Assembly (NCBI GenBank): GCA_947626045.1
Contig: CANQQS010000007.1
Location: 1 to 44,783 of the forward strand
Origin: an uncultured Clostridia bacterium
GTDB taxonomy: Bacteria > Bacillota > Clostridia > UBA1381
Reading direction: 5' to 3'
DNA length: 44,783 bases
Positions within the stretch are counted from its first letter, which is position 1. Each line of letters starts with the position of its first letter. Under the pieces are notes generated by a model. That model did not search any database. It was not told the origin of the DNA and saw only the letters and a list, made by a program, of their open reading frames with translations. Of the stretch, positions 1-5,178 are shown piece by piece. A program made the translations under genes and the position numbers.

Positions 1-188
1 GCCAAACGGCGGTTGCCGATTACTACGTAATAATCGCCGTAATAATATCCCGTCGCCGGAACAACCGTTAAATTCTGCAGAACTCCGCTCGCCTTTATGC
101 TCTCCGCAAGCTCTGTGACGTCGCCCACGTCCCGCCGCGGATTGTCCGGATGCGGATGTAATTTCTCTATGCTTATATTTTCAATCAT
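1..188 (-). CDS. ParB/Spo0J N-terminal-like nuclease-domain protein (partial)
   Basis: Only the first 62 codons are in the window. The ATG at 188 follows an AAAGG ribosome site. The N-terminus has the ParB pattern: a short lead, then HPHPDNPR (the conserved NPR-type box), an ELAESI helix, SGVLQNLTV and finally VVIGNRR, which resembles the ParB GERR box. In phages such proteins are often ParB-like CTP-binding or nuclease domains fused to a methyltransferase or a DNA-binding tail, but the C-terminus that would decide this is missing. It is the last visible gene of a leftward run of small phage genes, 47 bp downstream of the 113-aa gene. The family is fairly sure; the function in this element is open. 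Confidence 0.75.
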   Translation of the reverse strand, partial: MIENISIEKLHPHPDNPRRDVGDVTELAESIKASGVLQNLTVVPATGYYYGDYYVVIGNRRL

Positions 189-235
189 TATGTATCATCC
201 TTTCACCAAATCCGTTAAACTGATCTGTGTTTTAT

Positions 236-577
236 TCATCTCTTTATCCCTATTTCCCAAACTTCAGCGGGGAACATCTTATCAAGCATATCAACAACCT
301 TATTCACTTTCGGATTGTGCTTTGCAATGCCGTCCGCAGCGTGCCGGAGCAGCATTATAACTATTGGCACAGTTGATGTGTGTGTAGGATTTATTGCCCT
401 GTTCAACTCGGTCGCATACATATTGACGATAGGAGAATATGCTTCTTTCACCTTTTGTGAGAATTTTGATATTGCCTTTTTGTCGTCGTTTTCATACGCT
501 ATTAGCAACATATCTATTGCGTCGCCCGCTTCATTACGAAATTGCTTTATCATTTTAATTTTTTCATCACGAGTCAT
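236..577 (-). CDS. Hypothetical phage protein, 113 aa
   Basis: I do not recognise a family. The product is 113 residues, charged and apparently mostly helical, with a lysine-rich N-terminus (MTRDEKIKMIKQF) and no signal peptide or membrane segment. It starts at an ATG with an AAAGGG ribosome site that lies in the end of the upstream small membrane-protein gene, 6 bp away, so the two are probably cotranscribed and coupled. It belongs to the leftward run of small phage genes that leads toward the ParB-like gene. Its reality is supported by tight packing and a good start; nothing indicates its role. Confidence 0.7.
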   Translation of the reverse strand: MTRDEKIKMIKQFRNEAGDAIDMLLIAYENDDKKAISKFSQKVKEAYSPIVNMYATELNRAINPTHTSTVPIVIMLLRHAADGIAKHNPKVNKVVDMLDKMFPAEVWEIGIKR

Positions 578-583
578 GTTTCG

Positions 584-736
584 TTACCCTTTCATCATAA
601 ACGTGACCGCTATATTCAGCACCGCCGCAGCCGCCCAGTACACAGCCTGTCCGATATTGCCCTTGACCGCATACGGTACCACTGAGGCGGCGTCGATGAT
701 TATTAAAATGATGGGTAAAATCTGCTCTATTTTCAT
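584..736 (-). CDS. Small membrane protein, 50 aa, two hydrophobic segments
   Basis: This 50-residue reading frame starts at the ATG at 736, which overlaps the TGA of the upstream gene (ATGA), and stops just before the 113-aa gene. The peptide has two hydrophobic stretches, about residues 5-23 (ILPIILIIIDAASVV) and 29-47 (IGQAVYWAAAAVLNIAV), joined by a short Lys/Gly turn, so it is predicted to be a two-pass helical-hairpin membrane protein. A longer 61-codon frame on the same strand (567-752) is basic, shows no domain and does not respect the gene junctions, so it was discarded. Size and topology resemble small phage holin-like or accessory membrane proteins, but this is not enough to name it. 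Confidence 0.7.
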   Translation of the reverse strand: MKIEQILPIILIIIDAASVVPYAVKGNIGQAVYWAAAAVLNIAVTFMMKG

Positions 737-918
737 GCCGCGTGTACCTCACCTATCGTTGCGCTACGTATATTCAGAGCGGTCACACGATAGTCGTCAC
801 CGGCGGCGACAAATTCTAATGTAACGCCTTCGACTTCTATTCCGTCAACCGTCAAACGAACACCCTCGTCATACGCCGAAAAGCTGTCCATAATTTTATA
901 TAAACTACTCGCTGTCAT
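733..918 (-). CDS. Hypothetical phage protein, 61 aa
   Basis: A small soluble protein of 61 residues with an acidic middle and alternating hydrophobic strands (VRLTVDGIEVEGVTLEFVAAGDDYRVTAL would form a beta-rich fold). Both ends are coupled to neighbours by ATGA overlaps, with the upstream zinc-ribbon gene at 915-918 and the downstream membrane peptide at 733-736, which strongly supports translation. The ribosome site is GGAG upstream of the ATG. No family was recognised. Confidence 0.7.
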   Translation of the reverse strand: MTASSLYKIMDSFSAYDEGVRLTVDGIEVEGVTLEFVAAGDDYRVTALNIRSATIGEVHAA

Positions 919-1190
919 TGTCCCGCTCCTTTCATAACGTCCTCAACTCTTATTTGCACCACTTTCGACGGCGGTGTCGGCTTCGGCGGCGGGGTTATTG
1001 CATTTTTACGGCAGTTGGGGCATACATACCCTTCGCTCGTCATCGCGCCCGGCGCGGTGATGCACCTCTCGTCCACCATGTAATCGCGCTTGCATTTTAC
1101 ACATTTATAGTCCAAAAACTTTATCGGTCGGCGCGGCGTCTGTGTATGCGCCGTGCCTTTTATCCGCCGTCTTGCGTCAAAATCGCTCAT
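915..1190 (-). CDS. Small zinc-ribbon protein, 91 aa
   Basis: The protein carries two cysteine pairs, CVKC at about residues 30-33 and CPNC at about residues 57-60, separated by about 23 residues. This is the signature of a zinc ribbon. A proline-rich linker (TPPPKPTPPSK) follows, then a short C-terminal tail. The N-terminus is basic, so nucleic-acid binding is plausible but inferred only. The gene overlaps the upstream membrane-protein gene by 14 bp and the downstream gene by the ATGA quartet, in keeping with a tightly packed phage operon. Confidence 0.7.
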   Translation of the reverse strand: MSDFDARRRIKGTAHTQTPRRPIKFLDYKCVKCKRDYMVDERCITAPGAMTSEGYVCPNCRKNAITPPPKPTPPSKVVQIRVEDVMKGAGQ

Positions 1191-1476
1191 TTAATTTCAG
1201 ATCCCTTCGTAATTGGTTTATAAATTCATCGTCTGACATCGAATTGCTGTCACCCTTGTAGATTGTATATCCGCGCCCGTTTTCTATCGCGCTCGCGTAC
1301 CGATCCAACGCCCGCGCCATGTCACGCACCGCCGCCGCCTGCCCGTCGCGCGATTTTATAAACGCTTGCCGCCGCTTACGCGTCCTGTTTTGCTGCCCGC
1401 GTATCAACGCCGCCGAAAATATCATACCCGCCGCAAACGCAATCGCGCATATAACCACCAATGACGCCATATCCAT
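1177..1476 (-). CDS. Single-pass membrane protein with charged cytoplasmic tail, 99 aa
   Basis: The start was set at the ATG at 1476 (MDMASLVVI) because AAGGAG lies 8 nt upstream of it. An in-frame ATG at 1494 overlaps the preceding stop codon but would place the ribosome site inside the coding region. Residues 4-25 form one hydrophobic segment followed by an arginine/lysine-rich stretch (QQNRTRKRRQAF), predicting an N-out single-pass protein with a helical cytoplasmic tail of about 70 residues. The size resembles phage accessory or Rz/spanin-like proteins, but no family was identified. It sits in the leftward phage gene run. Confidence 0.65.
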   Translation of the reverse strand: MDMASLVVICAIAFAAGMIFSAALIRGQQNRTRKRRQAFIKSRDGQAAAVRDMARALDRYASAIENGRGYTIYKGDSNSMSDDEFINQLRRDLKLNERF

Positions 1477-1490
1477 TTTTAACTCTCCTT

Positions 1491-1775
1491 TCATACCTGC
1501 GCCAGCCCTAAGCTTTTCAGCTTTTTTAACCGGCGCTCCAAATCCACAACATCAATACCCCACACGTCGTATGCAACCTCGGTGTTGACAGCGTCAATGT
1601 ACATTGTCTTAACGTCGCGGTTAATCTGCTCATCCTTTACCGCCTTTTTGTACCGCGCCGCCGTGCTGCTGCTAATGCTCCCAAAAAGCTCGCGCATTTG
1701 GTTGTTGTCAATTTCGGGGTATTGATAATAAATGCGTATCGCCGTCTCAATGTCCGCAATCTGCTTAAATTTCAT
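1491..1775 (-). CDS. Putative helix-turn-helix phage protein, 94 aa
   Basis: A 94-residue soluble protein. Residues of about 22-50 (NNQMRELFG, then SSSTAARYKKAV) read as a helix-turn-helix, and the C-terminal third is a charged helix (DLERRLKKLKSLGLA). The ATG at 1775 has an AGGTGATAGGAA ribosome site. It is the first gene of the leftward small-gene run after the Cro-like gene, a position where phages often encode an early DNA-binding regulator. The HTH call comes from reading the sequence and has not been modelled. Confidence 0.6.
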   Translation of the reverse strand: MKFKQIADIETAIRIYYQYPEIDNNQMRELFGSISSSTAARYKKAVKDEQINRDVKTMYIDAVNTEVAYDVWGIDVVDLERRLKKLKSLGLAQV

Positions 1776-1803
1776 TTCCTATCACCTGCCTTTAGATCGG
1801 CGC

Positions 1804-1841
1804 GTTGCGGGTTTTACAACGTCCATTGCGAAACCCGCAAC
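1804..1841. repeat. 11-bp perfect inverted repeat in the leader of the phage early genes
   Basis: GTTGCGGGTTT at 1804-1814 is mirrored exactly by AAACCCGCAAC at 1831-1841 with 16 nt between. It lies in the 93-bp gap between the Cro-like gene and the next gene of the leftward run. No U-tract follows on either strand, so it does not look like a simple intrinsic terminator. An antiterminator, RNA-processing hairpin or protein-binding site are alternatives. Confidence 0.5.
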
Positions 1842-1868
1842 ACCACAAAATATAAATAAGTTAGCTTG

Positions 1869-2075
1869 CTATGCCGCGTCTGTTGCGAATAAATAATCAA
1901 GAGTAAAGCCTTCAAAATCCGCATCTCTGATTTTCTTAGCCTCAGCAATAGTAATTGGTGTCTTTTCTGTTAATTTGTTTCGTGCTGTTTTTTCAGAGCA
2001 ATTTAAAATCGACATTATTCTGTCTTTCGGATCGACTCCTTTTCTTACATATTCGGCTTTGAGATTATTTAACAT
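1869..2075 (-). CDS. Cro-like phage regulator, 68 aa
   Basis: A 68-residue protein whose N-terminus (MLNNLKAEYVRKG) and central helix pair (RIMSILNCSEKTARNKL, then ITIAEAKKIRDA) match the short Cro/DUF739-like repressors that sit opposite CI in Firmicutes phages. It is read leftward from a promoter whose spacer is occupied by operator 2, back to back with the CI-like gene. By analogy with lambda-type switches it should repress the rightward repressor promoter and commit to lytic expression. The family call rests on size, HTH pattern and position. Confidence 0.7.
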   Translation of the reverse strand: MLNNLKAEYVRKGVDPKDRIMSILNCSEKTARNKLTEKTPITIAEAKKIRDADFEGFTLDYLFATDAA

Positions 2076-2094
2076 ATTTATTATCCCACCTTTC

Positions 2095-2181
2095 TACCGT
2101 TCACGGTTGATTTGTTAATATAATACTACCGTAGACGGTAAATGTCAATAGTTTTTTAGAAAAAAATTACCGTTGACGGTA
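2095..2181. promoter_or_regulatory. Three palindromic operators of the phage switch
   Basis: Three copies of the 14-bp palindrome TACCGT-N2-ACGGTA lie between the divergent regulators: 2095-2108 (TACCGTTCACGGTT, one mismatch), 2127-2140 (TACCGTAGACGGTA) and 2168-2181 (TACCGTTGACGGTA). Site 2 fills the spacer of the leftward promoter, site 3 lies just upstream of the rightward -35, and site 1 lies downstream of the leftward -10. Such a triple set is the expected binding array for CI/Cro-type proteins. Confidence 0.85.
2120..2148 (-). promoter_or_regulatory. Leftward early promoter of the phage switch
   Basis: On the minus strand TTGACA (2143-2148) and TATTAT (2120-2125) are separated by 17 nt. 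Operator 2 (2127-2140) lies entirely inside the spacer, so bound repressor should block RNA polymerase. It drives the Cro-like gene and the small phage genes beyond. Confidence 0.8.
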
Positions 2182-2190
2182 AAATAATTA

Positions 2191-2218
2191 TTGACATTAT
2201 TTTATTTTGTGTTATAAT
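2191..2218 (+). promoter_or_regulatory. Rightward promoter for the CI-like repressor
   Basis: TTGACA at 2191-2196 and TATAAT at 2213-2218 with a 16-nt spacer, 10 bp downstream of operator 3. The repressor start codon follows 25 bp after the -10, with AAGGGG as ribosome site. Confidence 0.8.
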
Positions 2219-2242
2219 CGAATTGTAAGGGGTTGGTGTATT

Positions 2243-2641
2243 ATGGATTACTCCATTGAAAATTTAAAAAAAAGAATAAAAATTTTGAAAAAAGAAAAAG
2301 ACATAAACTCGGAAATGCTGTCAGAATTGGCAGATGTTCCAATCGGAACGCTAAACAAATTGCTGGGGTCTGAAACGCGAGAGCCGAGCATTACTACTAT
2401 TATAAAAATAGCCCATGCGCTTGGAGTTACAGCTGATTACTTAATATTCGGTGAAGAAACAACTATTACCGCCGCCGAACACAAACTGTTATCAGCATAT
2501 AGGGCACACCCCGATATGCAACCGGCAATAAATAAAATGCTTGATATAGCTTCCATCGAGGGCGGCGATGTTACTGATGATATAGTCAGCGAGTTAAAGC
2601 AAGATACGCCGACCACTACAAAACAAAAATCAAATTTATAA
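2243..2641 (+). CDS. CI-like Xre-family phage repressor, 132 aa
   Basis: The start is the ATG at 2243 (MDYSIENLKK), preceded by AAGGGG; an upstream in-frame ATG at 2207 lies inside the promoter and was rejected. Residues of about 5-70 form an Xre helix-turn-helix domain (SEMLSELADVPIGTLNKLL as the HTH, then TTIIKIAHALGVTADYLI). The C-terminal half is a short helical tail with no S24 protease motif, so this repressor cannot be autocleaved in the LexA manner and would need another induction route. It faces the Cro-like gene and shares three operators with it. Confidence 0.85.
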   Translation: MDYSIENLKKRIKILKKEKDINSEMLSELADVPIGTLNKLLGSETREPSITTIIKIAHALGVTADYLIFGEETTITAAEHKLLSAYRAHPDMQPAINKMLDIASIEGGDVTDDIVSELKQDTPTTTKQKSNL

Positions 2642-2704
2642 TTCCGCATAACGGAATTGTGTATAAATTTATTATCTATTACACATAGGAAAGGGTTGTT
2701 TATA

Positions 2705-3403
2705 ATGAAATGTCCGCGTTGTGGCAGTGAGAATGTAAATGTGCAAATAGTGTCGGAAAATCAGTTAAAAACAAAGCACCACAGTATAATCTGGTGGTTG
2801 ATTATAGGTTGGTATTGGCTGCCGATTAAATGGCTTTTCCTGACCGTTCCCGCCATTATAGTTAAAATCTTTGCGCCGAAAAAATACAAAACAAAAACAA
2901 TACATAAATCTATGTGTGTATGTCAGGATTGCGGACATCATTATCTGCCAAACGCAGATGCGCATAAAACAACGAAAATTTCGCAGTTAAAGACATTTAT
3001 AAAATCAAACGGCTTTCGGAATGACGGGGTTTTTGAGTTTCCCTTGACTGACGGTCACGGTCATAAATTGCTTACGGTTTATGATATGAATGTAACAGGC
3101 GTAATGCGCGAACACGACGGAATAGACCCACAGACGATTATACCAAAATTATTTGAGGGCGACCGGCTGTTACTTGAGGCTGACCCTACAAATCCGTATG
3201 ACCCCAACGCAGTCAAAGTAAAGACTATGAACGGAATACAAATAGGTTGGCTGCCGCAAGGTGAAAATTTGCAGATTGATATTGCCAATCGTCTGAACAG
3301 CGGGCAAACGGTATACGCCCGCATAAAGAAAGGGTATCTGTTGGACAACTATCCGGGCAAGGTGGGTTTGGTTATTGATGTCGCGCGATACTCAAAAGGA
3401 TAA
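2705..3403 (+). CDS. Zinc-ribbon, membrane-segment and HIRAN-domain protein, 232 aa
   Basis: The start is the ATG at 2705 (MKCPRCG), with AGGAAAGG upstream. CPRC (residues 3-6) and CQDC (73-76) would form a zinc ribbon, but they are separated by a strongly hydrophobic stretch (about 28-54, WWLIIGWYWLP onward) that looks like one or two membrane segments. Residues of about 120-232 match a HIRAN domain: a beta-rich start (LTVYDMNVTGV), then DPTNPYDPNAVKV and IGWLP, the family's most recognisable parts. HIRAN domains elsewhere bind the 3' ends of DNA in SWI/SNF-type helicases. A membrane-attached form in a lysogeny region could be a defence or superinfection factor; that is inference. It lies 63 bp downstream of the repressor, probably in one transcript. 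Confidence 0.75.
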   Translation: MKCPRCGSENVNVQIVSENQLKTKHHSIIWWLIIGWYWLPIKWLFLTVPAIIVKIFAPKKYKTKTIHKSMCVCQDCGHHYLPNADAHKTTKISQLKTFIKSNGFRNDGVFEFPLTDGHGHKLLTVYDMNVTGVMREHDGIDPQTIIPKLFEGDRLLLEADPTNPYDPNAVKVKTMNGIQIGWLPQGENLQIDIANRLNSGQTVYARIKKGYLLDNYPGKVGLVIDVARYSKG

Positions 3404-3445
3404 AAAAATCCCCCGACCGCGCCAACGATCGAGGAATTGAGATAG
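3403..3445. repeat. 43-bp direct repeat, copy A
   Basis: This copy begins at the stop codon of the HIRAN gene with AAAAAATCCCCCGACCG and continues to 3445. It matches copy B (3684-3726) at 41 of 43 positions. The G in CGGTCG of copy B is an A here, which weakens the hairpin. Read on the minus strand, the GC stem is followed by a T-run. Confidence 0.8.
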
Positions 3446-3475
3446 ATTAATTATTTATTGAGAAAGGAGATTTAC

Positions 3476-3685
3476 ATGATTACAGCAAACAAGTACATAA
3501 AAATGCTCGGTATGAGCATTGATGATGTATGTAAAACCATTGATAAACTACCTGAAAAAGACGCAAAGGATTTTATGAAAATAGTTTTTATACAGCAAAA
3601 ATACAAAGTACCGTTTGAGGATATTCTCACGGAGTCGCCCAACAACAAGAACTTAGCGGAAACCATTTCGCAATATATTTCATAA
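3476..3685 (+). CDS. Hypothetical small protein, 69 aa
   Basis: The start is the ATG at 3476 (MITANKYIKML), chosen because AAAGGAG lies 7 nt upstream; the 75-codon version begins before the ribosome site. The product is soluble, with a helical N-terminus and a KDFMKIVFIQQKYKVPFEDIL middle. I recognise no family. It is bracketed by two copies of a 43-bp repeat, as if it were an inserted cassette, between the HIRAN gene and the integrase. Small genes between repressor and integrase are common in prophages and often affect immunity or excision. Confidence 0.65.
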   Translation: MITANKYIKMLGMSIDDVCKTIDKLPEKDAKDFMKIVFIQQKYKVPFEDILTESPNNKNLAETISQYIS

Positions 3686-3726
3686 AAAATCCCCCGACCG
3701 CGCCAACGGTCGAGGAATTGAAATAG
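3684..3726. repeat. 43-bp direct repeat, copy B
   Basis: Second copy of the repeat at 3403-3445. It again starts inside the stop codon of the preceding gene. The stem CCCCGACCG / CGGTCGAGG pairs with one mismatch around a short CGCCAA loop. The A-tract lies on the 5' side, so the intrinsic-terminator orientation is leftward, against the flanking genes. Confidence 0.8.
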
Positions 3727-3776
3727 AGTGTTATGGTATAACACACCTTAATCAAGTCAATTATACCATAGCACTC
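3726..3776. repeat. 16-bp inverted repeat upstream of the integrase gene
   Basis: GAGTGTTATGGTATAA (3726-3741) is mirrored by TTATACCATAGCACTC (3761-3776) with one mismatch and a 19-nt loop. The right arm ends 31 bp before the integrase ATG. It could be an operator, an RNA hairpin in the integrase leader or an arm site for recombination proteins. It has no terminator-like U-tract. Confidence 0.65.
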
Positions 3777-3807
3777 CGAAAAAATCAAGTAAAGGAGTGT
3801 TATTTTT

Positions 3808-5016
3808 ATGCCAATTTATAAAATGGACGGCAAGAGGGACGGATTGCAGAAATACCGCGTCCGCATAAACTACACGGATAACCTCGGCGTACAAAAGCAG
3901 CTTGATCGCGTAGCCTACGGCAAGGACGCGGCAAAAGAGCTTGAGAGCCGCCTCATGCGCGACTTAAAAGAGGAAACGGGAAACAAAATTACAGTCGCCG
4001 ACCTGTGCGACGAGTATATTCATGTTAAAAGGAACGAGATCCGCGAAAGTACATTGGACAAGCAGGTAAAACATCTGAATAAGTATGTTATTCCTTTTTT
4101 CAACGCGACGCGCCTGTCGAAGCTGACCGTGCCGCAGCTCCAACGGTGGAAAACATATATTGAGGAACTGCAAACCGCAAAACATGAGCCGCTGTCGTTA
4201 TCGTATAAGCAAAAACTGTTTTCGTCGTTTCGGTCTGTGTTAAACTACGCCGTAAAAATGGAGTACATCGACAAAAATCCACTTTCAAAGTTGGGGAATT
4301 TCAAGGATGCTAATGCCGTCAAGCATGATATGGATTTCTATACAGCAGACGAATTTTTGAAATTTATTGCCGCCGCGCGTGAGCAAGCCGAGCAGTCGGA
4401 ACAGGCATCCGGCAGTCTGTACGAGTGGAATTTCTATGTGTTTTTCAATATCGCGTTTTACACAGGTATGCGCAAGGGCGAAATACACGCGCTGAAATGG
4501 ACAGATATATCGGATAATACAATTCATGTAACGCGCAGCATTGCGCAAAAGCTAAAGGGCGGTGACCGCGAAACGCCGCCGAAAAATAAAAGCTCCGTTC
4601 GCGACATACAAATACCCCTGCCGCTGAAAAACGTGCTGACCGAGCATTATAATCGGCTGAAAATGCTTGACGGTTTTTCGGACGGCTGGCGGATATGCGG
4701 CGGTGTCAAATGCCTACGTGACAGCACGATTGAAAAACGCAACCAAAAATACGCATCGGCGGCAGGACTAAAGAAAATTCGTATACACGATTTCAGACAT
4801 AGCCACGCGTCGTATCTGGCGCATTTCGGCATCAATATACAGGAAATCGCTCGCCGCCTCGGACATTCCAAGGTTGAAATGACATGGAATACCTATTCAC
4901 ACTTATACCCGAAGGAAGAGGACAGAGCTGTTTCGGTACTAAATATGATAGGTAAAACCAAAAAAATATATAAATTACGTGTAAAAAACGTGTATACAGA
5001 AAAACAAACCGCATAG
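3808..5016 (+). CDS. int: Tyrosine recombinase (phage integrase), 402 aa
   Basis: A full-length tyrosine integrase. Residues 1-60 form an arm-binding-type N-terminal domain, about 63-170 a SAM-like core-binding domain (ITVADLCDEY onward), and 175-385 the catalytic domain. The catalytic set is visible: R222 in TGMRKGE, a lysine in the KNKSSVRD beta-hairpin, H327 and R330 in HDFRHSH, H353 in LGHSKVEMTW and the nucleophile Y363 in NTYSHLYP. Start at the ATG at 3808 with AAAGGAG upstream. The stop codon lies 21 bp before the 3' end of tRNA-Ala(CGC), inside a perfect palindrome, which marks the element boundary. It is expected to integrate and excise the element at that tRNA. Confidence 0.95.
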   Translation: MPIYKMDGKRDGLQKYRVRINYTDNLGVQKQLDRVAYGKDAAKELESRLMRDLKEETGNKITVADLCDEYIHVKRNEIRESTLDKQVKHLNKYVIPFFNATRLSKLTVPQLQRWKTYIEELQTAKHEPLSLSYKQKLFSSFRSVLNYAVKMEYIDKNPLSKLGNFKDANAVKHDMDFYTADEFLKFIAAAREQAEQSEQASGSLYEWNFYVFFNIAFYTGMRKGEIHALKWTDISDNTIHVTRSIAQKLKGGDRETPPKNKSSVRDIQIPLPLKNVLTEHYNRLKMLDGFSDGWRICGGVKCLRDSTIEKRNQKYASAAGLKKIRIHDFRHSHASYLAHFGINIQEIARRLGHSKVEMTWNTYSHLYPKEEDRAVSVLNMIGKTKKIYKLRVKNVYTEKQTA

Positions 5017-5030
5017 CTATGCGGTTTGTT
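5003..5030. terminator. 28-bp perfect palindrome acting as terminator at the element-tRNA junction
   Basis: Two 14-nt arms pair perfectly about the centre 5016/5017 (core AAACCGCATAGCTATGCGGTTT). Leftward, the stem is followed by TTTTTCTG-type sequence and would end the tRNA-Ala transcript. Rightward, it is followed by CTCGTTTT and may end the integrase transcript. The integrase TAG lies inside the left arm. Confidence 0.8.
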
Positions 5031-5037
5031 CTCGTTT

Positions 5038-5113
5038 TGGTGGAGATGAGGGGAATCGAACCCCTGACCTCTTACATGCGAAGCAAGCGCTCTCCCAGCT
5101 GAGCTACACCCCC
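5038..5113 (-). tRNA. tRNA-Ala(CGC)
   Basis: The minus strand folds as a 76-nt cloverleaf with encoded CCA (5038-5040): acceptor GGGGGTG / CATCTCC with two G-U pairs, D-arm GCTC...GAGC, anticodon stem CTTGC/GTAAG with loop TTCGCAT (anticodon CGC, codon GCG) and T-arm AGGGG-TTCGATT-CCCCT. It has its own promoter and a palindromic terminator. Its 3' end faces the integrase gene, so it is the probable integration site and remains intact. Confidence 0.93.
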
Positions 5114-5142
5114 GTATGTCCGCCCTACGGGCGAACATATAT

Positions 5143-5171
5143 ATAATACACTATTTTAATCGGTTTGTCAA
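5143..5171 (-). promoter_or_regulatory. Promoter of tRNA-Ala(CGC)
   Basis: Minus-strand TTGACA (5166-5171) and TATTAT (5143-5148), 17-nt spacer. It begins directly downstream of the GH30-GH43 stop codon, so the tRNA does not depend on that gene's transcript. Confidence 0.8.
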
Positions 5172-5178
5172 CGATTTT

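Larger units (their letters stand above)
1..5037. mobile_element. Right end of an integrated prophage or integrative element
   Basis: This segment carries phage-type content: a ParB-like protein, a run of small overlapping genes, a divergent Cro/CI switch and a tyrosine integrase. It stops at the 3' end of a tRNA-Ala gene. An integrase gene that abuts a tRNA 3' end is the usual arrangement for elements that insert into tRNA genes, so the right attachment site is inferred to overlap the tRNA 3' part (about 5038-5080). The left end lies outside the window, so the element's size, completeness and structural genes cannot be judged. Confidence 0.8.

Noticed and set aside
567-752. 61-codon frame on the minus strand in the phage operon
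   Set aside because: The overlapping 50-codon frame 584-736 has ATGA coupling to its neighbour and a clear two-helix membrane pattern; the longer frame has neither.
5114-5137. Hairpin GTCCGCCC-TAC-GGGCGAAC as terminator of the GH30-GH43 gene
   Set aside because: It has no T-run and lies between the tRNA promoter and the tRNA, so it is more likely part of the tRNA 5' leader.
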